Below are positions 57,214 to 64,000 of a DNA stretch of 64,000 nt, one piece after another. Positions within the stretch are counted from its first letter, which is position 1; each line of letters starts with the position of its first letter. The stretch is from NCBI RefSeq assembly GCF_000002235.5, contig NW_022145596.1:30025367-30089366 (forward strand). Direction: 5' to 3'. Below the pieces are notes generated by a model. It was not told where the DNA came from. It searched no databases and saw nothing but the letters and a program-made list of their open reading frames with translations. Both the position numbers and the translations under genes were made by a program. The stretch comes from Strongylocentrotus purpuratus. Its lineage: Eukaryota > Echinodermata > Echinoidea > Camarodonta > Strongylocentrotidae.

Positions 57214-60200
57214 CTGTTAACAAAAGTTTGAGAGAGGCTTTGAACAGTCACTACTTTAGAAATATGAAGATTCATAAGATTTAAAGGGATTGAGTAACTT
57301 TGTCTCAGATTATGAAACAAAATTCTGGATTTAGCTCATGCTGCAATGATAATTATAAATCTTTAGGTCAGTCAGGAACCCCATGACTTTTACAAGCTGG
57401 TTGCCCGTCTGGTTATCAAAATATTCATGATTGAATTTTTTTTTTAAAGTCTGTTTTCCTAACGGTTTTCATAACACTACAGTCTATTGGTCACTTTAAG
57501 ATTTTTAATTTTTTGAGGCACTTCATGATCATTTTGAAGTGCAATTTGTTTAGTGCTTCAATATTACACCATATCACAGACACTGATAACACGTAGGGCC
57601 ATACATCTCAGATTTAACATTGTTAAACGATGCTTTTAATTATATTATACATGAGAAGGGGTCATAACACTCTTTCTGTTTTTTCTCGAGAATCAGCCCT
57701 CTTATGGAGTATAATGAAGGATTTACCAACTGGATAATTCCATAAATTCTTCAATTTCTATGCATATTTTTGTCAAAAAATAGCTGTTAAAATCACAGTA
57801 TCTACCAAACATAGCAACAACTTAGTGCAACCGGCATTAACCCTGATATTTCGTCCCATCTGGGCATTCAAATAAAAATAAAGAAAAGTTATTAAAAATG
57901 TCTACCTTTAAGAATAGGTATATACCAATGAAACAATATGTCATAACACCAAATCTATGACTGTGACAGACACTGTGGACCACTTTAAATTAAAGCCCCT
58001 CTGCGCTAGTTTGGCCAGGAGGGATGAGTCCTCCATGCATGGTCACTGACAGGCGGTTATCTCATCAAATCGGCTCTCAATTAACATAAGAAAAAGGGGA
58101 CCATGGGGGACCAATGGTCACCGATTAGCCATTGTTTGCTATATAGAAGGCACAAGTGTCTATAAGTAGTGCAGTGCGGCTTTAAGAAATATTATACAGA
58201 CACAAGACATTTTCGCAAAAATTTCGTACCTGTGACTTTGGTGACCAACTTGTTGCTTGTTAGCTGATGTGACAGACTTCTTGCTAGGGACTTGAATAGA
58301 AGCTGTAGAACAAAACATACAGGAACATTACACTCTTATCTTGTAAGTTGTTGAACAATAGTTAGATTCACAGGACATTGTGTTAACTTAAAGTTTAAGT
58401 TGTGGTTTTAAATTTCAAAGTTATCTTGCAGTTGCACTCATGTTTACGAAATTTTGGGTTAACTCAAAGTCACAAATCAAATGAAATGAATCATTGGAGA
58501 CAATCATAATGATGACTTGTAAGAATCCATTTTCCTTTTAACAATAGTCCCGAATCGTAAATGTACATTTTATTGGTTAATTTAAGAAATAATGGAATCA
58601 AATCACTTTCACTCAAACAGCTAAATGTAACTTAAAACCGAGAATTTCCCCTCAACACCAATATACTAATTACTTGACAATTCAAAAATTTAAGTATGTT
58701 ATTCCCATGCATACTGTATATATATATATATATATATAATTGTTTCAAACTTTTCTATAAATTACTACATAACTTTTCTTGTTATTATTTTTTGTGGTTT
58801 TGTTTGATTTTGTTTTTGGTTCCTGTTCATTTGATTGTAATTCTAATTGTTACTGTACAGTATATGTTATTGTAATTGTGACCCTGCCTCTTAATAATAA
58901 TAATAATAATAGCTCACATTTATAATGCGCCTAATACTACGTTTCTAGGCGCGGAACATATTATTACCCCGGTCATCGGATCCAGGCTTACCCGCACACA
59001 AGGTATGCACATTCTCCACTCCCTGGGGAGCATTCCAGCCAGTCGCCATTTTACAAGCGCCACTTGCTAATCAAACCACATTAGCTTTCGCATCCTACCG
59101 GGTACCCATTTAACACCTGGGTGGAGAGTGGCAAATGTAGATCAATGTCTTGCCAAAGGACATTGGTGCCGCGGCGGGACTTGAACCGCGGACCTTGTGA
59201 TCCACAGTCCGGTGACATATCCACTCGACCACGACACCTCTTAGCAGTTGATTGTTCTCTCCTTCTGGCAGAGGACCAGGCAGTCAGACCGCAGCGCGCG
59301 CGTTAATGAGGCTGAAAGCTGATTTTTATTCAGCGATATCTGGCGATCACATAACATTTACGTCTGCTGAATTTCCATGCGCTTTTCAGTGAGATTTGTA
59401 GGGGTGTACATGTAGCTGCGTTTTGGGTCGTTAACTTCATTCAACATGGCAGCATGCAACGGAAAGTCACTCTCGAGATTTTCAGCATCAGTTTGATATG
59501 TAATTTGCCATATTTCGCAATTTGTAAACAATAATTTTTCACAACTTTTATTGACGTTATTTTTGTAACATTTCAACTGCTGTTTTGACCCGGGAATTTC
59601 ACTTTTGGTTCCTGACTTTGGGACAAAATAAATTTGTCCACTTTGAGATTCGTTCGAAAGATGAAAAGTCACTGATCAAAAATATGTCAAAACCTAATTG
59701 ACGCAAAATCATGTTCTTTTTATAATCATAGTAATTAAGACCCTAAAAACCCGGAAATTACCAATTTGTTCTTTTTATGATAGCGCGAAATTGTGTGATT
59801 TCATACTCGTGCACGCTCGCCGTCTGAGCAATGGCAATGCATAACTGATTATTAAACTCCAGGGAGCTCCGCCGCGCCATCGACTAGCCGAAAAAAAAAT
59901 TAGAAAAATGATTAAAAAAGAATTATAGTATAAAAGAATCTTCTACATGGCAGGTGAAGTATTTGATCTCGGGTCCTTAGATTGTTGTCAAGACGGCTTA
60001 CGCGCACGTGTATTACAGGCGCACGCCACAACGCATGGTTACCAAAATGCGGTAATCAGAATGTTAATAAACCAAAGCGAAACATATGTGACGTAGTTGA
60101 CGTAGTTGACCAATCAGAACTCTCTATTATCACATCGGCAAAATTTACTACTTTTTTTAATTATTCATGAACATGAGCGTGATCTTTTTTGGTTCCTGAC

Positions 60201-63099
60201 TTTGGGACAGCGTAAAATATAATAATTTTGATATCATTGTAAAGAAAAATATTTATGCTTTATGCTGATTATTACATCTTCTTGACGCAAGAATGATTTC
60301 TATGTGAAAATCAGCCCTACTCTTTAGATAGATTTATCGTCGAAAAACCTCATTTTCAAGGCGAAATATCTGTTTCCAAAATATATCTAACATGATTGTC
60401 ATATAAGTATATAGAGAGTGCAACTTCTTATCTTTAAAATAAGACCCATTTCATGAGAAATGAACAATTATAAAGGCAAAAATTGCCGATCGGCAAGACC
60501 GTCTGCACTACTCATTACGTATGCAAGACACGTACATTCTTGCATACGTGCTGAATAAAATAGAGGGTTTTCGCACCGGCTGCGGTCTGACTGCAGGGGG
60601 ATGTTTCACAAAGATCCTAAGTTGAACTTATCTCTAAGTTGGACTCAACAATTATGGAAAGCCACTTGCATCTTTAAAAATATTTTGTAAAAGATATTTT
60701 AAACGGCATAAAATGTTGTTTCAAATCATTCATATTTTCTATCATCAAGGAGATTTCATGTGCTGAATGTGGAATTTATGAAAAGTCTAAAATACTTAAT
60801 TTTTTGCTTTTGAATATAGTTCATTTCAAGGCTACAAATGGCTCTTCATAATGTCTAAGTCCAACTTAGAGTTTAGTTTGACTTAGGATCTTTGTGAAAC
60901 ACCACCCTGGATAATTTCTGTGTAACTTCTTTGATTTTTCTTCCACTGAAATAAAGATCACATATACAATAAGACCCACCTTGGAAGCAAATTTGCCCTC
61001 TTTGTAGTGCGGAGTTAGATATTTGACCACGGCATCGGCAACAATTTTGTGAAATCCTTTAGACATCTTTTCCTCCTGACGCTTGTCCTCCAGCGAAGTG
61101 CCCGGAGCTCTCTCATTGTCTTCTACCTTTGGGTCAAAGGTCACATGCTTTCTTGGGCTACCAGTGAGGGCGCTGCTGTCATTGTAATTTGATCTTTTGT
61201 TGATGAGTGATGACTTGATCTGAATACCACATGAAAACAATGGTAGGGAAAGGAAAGGAAGAAGAAAATAATGTAGCTATCAATCTTTATGAGTCACAAG
61301 CAGATATGAAATATATGCTCGATAATGCAATTACTTTGGTTCCGTCTAATCCAAGGTCGAAACTGCTAAAGGTTCTTCGCCCTTCTAGTTGGATATTTTT
61401 TCATCAAGTCTGAAGGCTACCATTTCATCGCACAGTAAAAAACATTGTTCATGGTGAGGGAAAACTCTCTGTGGATGGTACATGCAGGCACGGTATGTGA
61501 TTTCATCTGCGACATTCTCTCATTTTCAATCCTATTATACCTATTTTCCTTTTTTCAGTTAGTTTTATTTCTTTTCTATCCAGATCCTCACTCAAATTTC
61601 TCCTTTTTCTTCTCTAAACACATTGATCTTTGATATCACATAAAATAATTGGATCAGACACTGATTGTTATCATTTGAAACCTTCCAGCCATTCATTAAA
61701 CTTCTCTTGTCAGAACCTGACATTGTGTATCTGAACATGTTCTTCTTTCTACTGGCAATGACCTAAGATTTCCATTGGCCTTATGCCAGTGGCATCTCTA
61801 AGCCAGGAGAGGTAATCCATTCATTGTATGCATTATTATTGTTTAATTTACAGCTTGCCTGTATTACATGCTTGTTTTTTCTCAAAGTTGAACACTACTC
61901 TTCAGCTCTATAGCCATATAGTGATTCTAAGAAAATATATGTACAAGTTACATTATAAGCCGTCCACATTTTCAAGAACTTACCTCTCTTTCTCTAGACG
62001 GTGTGCCCACACCTACTCTACTACTACAGTCAGCTGCATTGCCTGGTGGGCTGTTGTCACTTGTAGCTTGATGTGATCCTTCAAGCCCATTTTGAAGAAC
62101 CAAGGAAGACTGGTAATTGCCTGGTAACTGTTCTTCATCTTTCACTAATACAGGATTGTCACTCAGAGATGGGAGCATTTCTTCTTTCTCCTCAACATCA
62201 TGCACATCTCCTTTTGTTGATAACAATGTCTCCTCTTTGAGGTGGTATTCGGACGGAATGTCCCTGTGAGCGCAAGATGCGTCCTGGCTTCTTCCAGGCG
62301 AGTCACTGTCTGTAGTGCTTTCTCTATAGCCGATGCTAGTACTAAATCCACTCATTTCACCTAATTGTTCCAATGTCCGTACAGCTTTGGTAGAATCTGA
62401 TCCGTTACCAGCTAATAAAGACATCTTGTTGTCAAGTACCTGGTCACCTTGGTGCATCTGTTCACTATGTCTTTCAGTTCTATGTTCTACCAAGTTTGTG
62501 CTTGCTTCCATCTTTATCTTTTCAACAGACAACCTAGTAGATTCTCTTTCATTGCTTCTCTCTTTCTGATCTATCATTGTCACGATGCCTGCATCGTCTT
62601 TTTCTGTTTCTTCATCAGATGCGTTGTACTCCTCGACATCAAACTCCTCCCCCTCCAAGAAGCTGCATCCCAGGTTATCATCGCAGTCTCCATCCTCAAA
62701 ACCTTCCATGCCCTCCTCCATCCCTTCTTCCTCGGTGGAGGTGCCGTCTCCTCCAACATCACCATTCCACGGGCCTTCCACCCCCTCCTCCACACCATCA
62801 CTCTTAACCTCCCATCTTCTCCCATCTTCATCGTCCCTGGATGTCATCTCCATTTTCATTGGTCCATCTGAGTGCACGAGAGAAGATGCCTTCACAAATC
62901 CTCCACTCGATTTAAATGTGGCAAATATTCCCCCTTTCTTGCTACCACCACTTCCCTTGGTAGACCCTAACTTAAGAGTTGTTTGTTTTGAGTTGTCTCG
63001 TCCCTTCAGGGGTTCTTGTGCAGCAAGCAGAGACGAAGCGGTGCAGAACCCAGATAAACTTGGTAATCTTGGACCATTAGATGTACTGCTTGAAGACAC
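57116..63099 (-). CDS. RECQL5: RECQL5 (RecQ5-like helicase) homologue, C-terminal four exons; 5' part outside the window
   Basis: Exons in transcript order are 63099-61984, 61219-60980, 58302-58230 and 57213-57116, all with AG/GT borders and matching phases (0, 0, 1). They encode 508 residues of the C-terminus. The signature is the SRI domain, which reads VKYLTPHYKEGKFASK, then LLFKSLARSLSHQL, then KKHAKGLVRDYF. This is the pattern of the RECQL5 Set2-Rpb1-interacting domain, which binds the phosphorylated RNA polymerase II CTD. RECQL5 restrains transcription-associated genome instability and removes RAD51 from DNA. Two BRC-like FxxA motifs near the start of the visible part fit the RAD51-binding region of the human protein. 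The helicase and RQC/IRI exons should lie at higher coordinates. SETD2 also has an SRI domain but fits these motifs less well. Confidence 0.88.
57281..57639. mobile_element. TTAA-bounded MITE, copy 2 of the 31972 family
   Basis: TTAAAGGGATTGAGTAAC at the left and AAACGATGCTTTTAA at the right. Inverted relative to 31972-32351. It lies 68 bp upstream of the acceptor of the last RECQL5 exon. Confidence 0.82.
57990..58185. mobile_element. TTAA-bounded MITE (196 bp)
   Basis: TTAAAGCCCCTCTGCGCTA at the left, TAGTGCAGTGCGGCTTTAA at the right. It lies 45 bp from the donor of the small SRI exon of RECQL5. Confidence 0.75.
58230..58302 (-). CDS. RECQL5: RECQL5 small exon: second SRI helix (24 codons plus 1 nt)
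   Basis: Acceptor TTGTTCTACAG|CTT and donor ACAG|GTACGA. Translation LLFKSLARSLSHQLTSNK continues directly from KFASK of the previous exon, and phase 1 at its end fits the final exon. Too short to stand out as an open frame, but the match to the SRI pattern is specific. Confidence 0.88.
58891..59243 (-). mobile_element. tRNA-derived SINE, family B, near full length
   Basis: Read on the - strand: GAGGTGTCGTGGTCGAGTGG, GGTTCAAGTCCCG, CCTTTGGCAAGACATTG, CACCCAGGTGTTAAATGGG, GGAATGCTCCCCAGGGAGTG and a (TTA)n tail. CCTCTTA occurs at both ends and may be a target duplication. Lies in a RECQL5 intron. Confidence 0.85.
59280..60594. mobile_element. Non-autonomous DNA element with GCAGTCAGACCGCAGC termini (1.3 kb)
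   Basis: GCAGTCAGACCGCAGC at the left and GCTGCGGTCTGACTGC at the right are a perfect 16-bp inverted repeat. GCTGATTTTTATTCAGC and GTGCTGAATAAAAT lie just inside. TTGGTTCCTGACTTTGGGAC occurs twice inside (59606, 60190). No clear target duplication; no transposase. Confidence 0.78.
60594..60909. mobile_element. MITE with GTGTTTCACAAAGATCCTAAG termini, copy 2
   Basis: Similar along its length to 43468-43781 (CAATTATGGAAAGCC, GAAAAGTCTAAAATACTT, AGGCTACAAATGGCTCT). Sits directly against the element 59280-60594 and 70 bp from a RECQL5 exon. Confidence 0.85.
60980..61219 (-). CDS. RECQL5: RECQL5 exon: start of SRI domain (80 codons)
   Basis: Acceptor TATTCAG|ATC and donor AAG|GTGGGT, phase 0 at both ends. 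It holds SPRKHVTFDPKVEDNERAPG, then the first SRI helix, FHKIVADAVVKYLTPHYKEG, ending KFASK. Confidence 0.9.
61984..63099 (-). CDS. RECQL5: RECQL5 internal exon: BRC-like motifs and acidic region (372 codons)
   Basis: Acceptor at 63100-63101 (ACATTATAG|GTG) and donor GAG|GTAAGT after 61984; phase 0 at both ends. Residues 17-25 read GFCTASSLL and residues 67-75 read GFVKASSLV, both BRC-like F-x-x-A-S. Residues ~97-167 are strongly acidic (EEEGMEEGMEGFEDGDCDD), and the rest is Ser/Asp/Glu-rich and probably disordered. This matches the weakly conserved stretch between the IRI module and SRI domain of vertebrate RECQL5. The first codon is GTG within the exon, not a start. Confidence 0.85.
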
Positions 63100-64000
63100 C
63101 TATAATGTACATGTAGAAAAAGAAAAGTTCTCTTTACCAATGGCTTACTTAAACTGAGTGGCTCCTATGTAAAACCAATGCGGAATATGCGATCAGCCAC
63201 CAAAAAACCATCTAAAAGTCACATAGTGTGATTATTAGTGCTCCATTAAGGTGCATGTTGTCAGGATGGTCAAATTTGTTATTGTTATAGTATTTCCTAA
63301 AACAGTATACTTTCTTCTATGTATTTCAAATTTTGAAGCTCTAAATAATCCATAAGCGGTATTTTGGGCAGTTTTTTTAAAACCTTTGTTTGTCTGAACT
63401 TGACTTGGTTGTAATGACTACTACTGGTCCCCTCCATGTTTAACTTAAAAATGACTACAATAGAGTAAGCTGTTAAATTGGTATTTGGTCAAAATAAAGA
63501 ACAGGATGTAATTAATTGGTTTGCCGAGTTTGGAGACATCTAGTTACTCTTTGGTGGTTTTATGGAGCCCGGTCACATATGAGAAGAGTTAGAACTTTCA
63601 GTGTAAACACACACTGATCATATATACCTCAGCACGAAAACCTGTCAAAATTTAAAATTCCATTACCTGAACGACCAACATCTGTTTATAAATTATTTCA
63701 AAGTAGGTCTTGCAATGGACTGGGTATTATTATTTTTTAATCCACCCTACTTTACATACATTAAATGATTAGTGTGGAGAAATCAATTAAAAAATACACT
63801 CCTCTACAAAAAAAATCAACAATATAGATAATTAAAATATATCTATCTAGATACTTTGGTGGTAAGCGCTTTATGAGCACTGTTTTTATTATTAGGTGGT
63901 CTATTGTTTTCATCAGAATTTTCTTTCTTTATTTCTTTATTTTTATTTCTTCCACTTTTTTGTTCCGACGATAACTCAAGATCCGTCCAGTCAATTTCTT
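63100..64000. other. RECQL5 upstream intron (- strand), no exon seen
   Basis: AT-rich sequence without an open frame that fits RecQ motifs. A GGTGGTAAGCGCTTTATGAGC tail at 63857 resembles the SINE/LINE tail near 10370. The preceding RECQL5 exon must lie beyond the edge. Confidence 0.6.

Noticed and set aside
61231..61413. + strand frame overlapping the RECQL5 intron
   Set aside because: Only 60 codons, no family resemblance, antisense to the splice acceptor region of a supported exon.
62449..63157. Three + strand frames of 76-190 codons rich in Ser/Pro
   Set aside because: Antisense shadows of the large RECQL5 exon; no splice or family support.

Overview
The window is animal nuclear DNA: AT-rich, with introns, many microsatellites, poly(C)/poly(G) runs, tRNA-derived SINEs and dense MITEs. 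The repeat style and gene content suggest a marine deuterostome, most likely an echinoderm of sea-urchin type. That assignment is an inference and was not tested by any search.

Two protein-coding genes are supported, in convergent (tail-to-tail) order. (1) A complete TRPC-family cation channel lies on the + strand, 16717-45130. It has 12 coding exons whose splice phases all join into one 1035-residue frame. It carries ankyrin repeats, the TRPC zinc motif, the S2/S3 calcium pocket, the pore, the TRP box and a C-terminal class I PDZ ligand, and is closest to the TRPC4/5 group. (2) The C-terminal half of a RECQL5 (RecQ5) homologue lies on the - strand, 63099 down to 57116. Its four last exons encode two BRC-like FxxA motifs, an acidic disordered region, the SRI domain (RNA polymerase II CTD binding) and the C-terminal tail. 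The helicase-core exons lie beyond the right edge of the window.

The left 16.6 kb shows no convincing coding exon. It holds microsatellites, a Tc1/mariner-like MITE with a SINE inside it, and other SINEs. TRPC intron 1 contains a nested structure: an intact RTE-like non-LTR retrotransposon (3.4 kb, one uninterrupted 1056-codon endonuclease/reverse-transcriptase ORF, 9-bp target duplication) has inserted into a 512-bp palindromic TA-flanked foldback MITE, and that pair sits between two copies of a ~160-bp flanking repeat. The other TRPC introns are packed with MITEs. One family, present twice in opposite orientations, carries a decayed C2H2 zinc-finger fragment.

The 11 kb between the two genes holds three hAT-like elements with direct target duplications (one with an unusually long 13-bp duplication and an internal ~110-bp hairpin satellite), plus TTAA-bounded MITEs that continue into the RECQL5 introns. 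No RNA gene other than SINE-borne tRNA-like heads, and no CRISPR, operon or prokaryotic system, is present.
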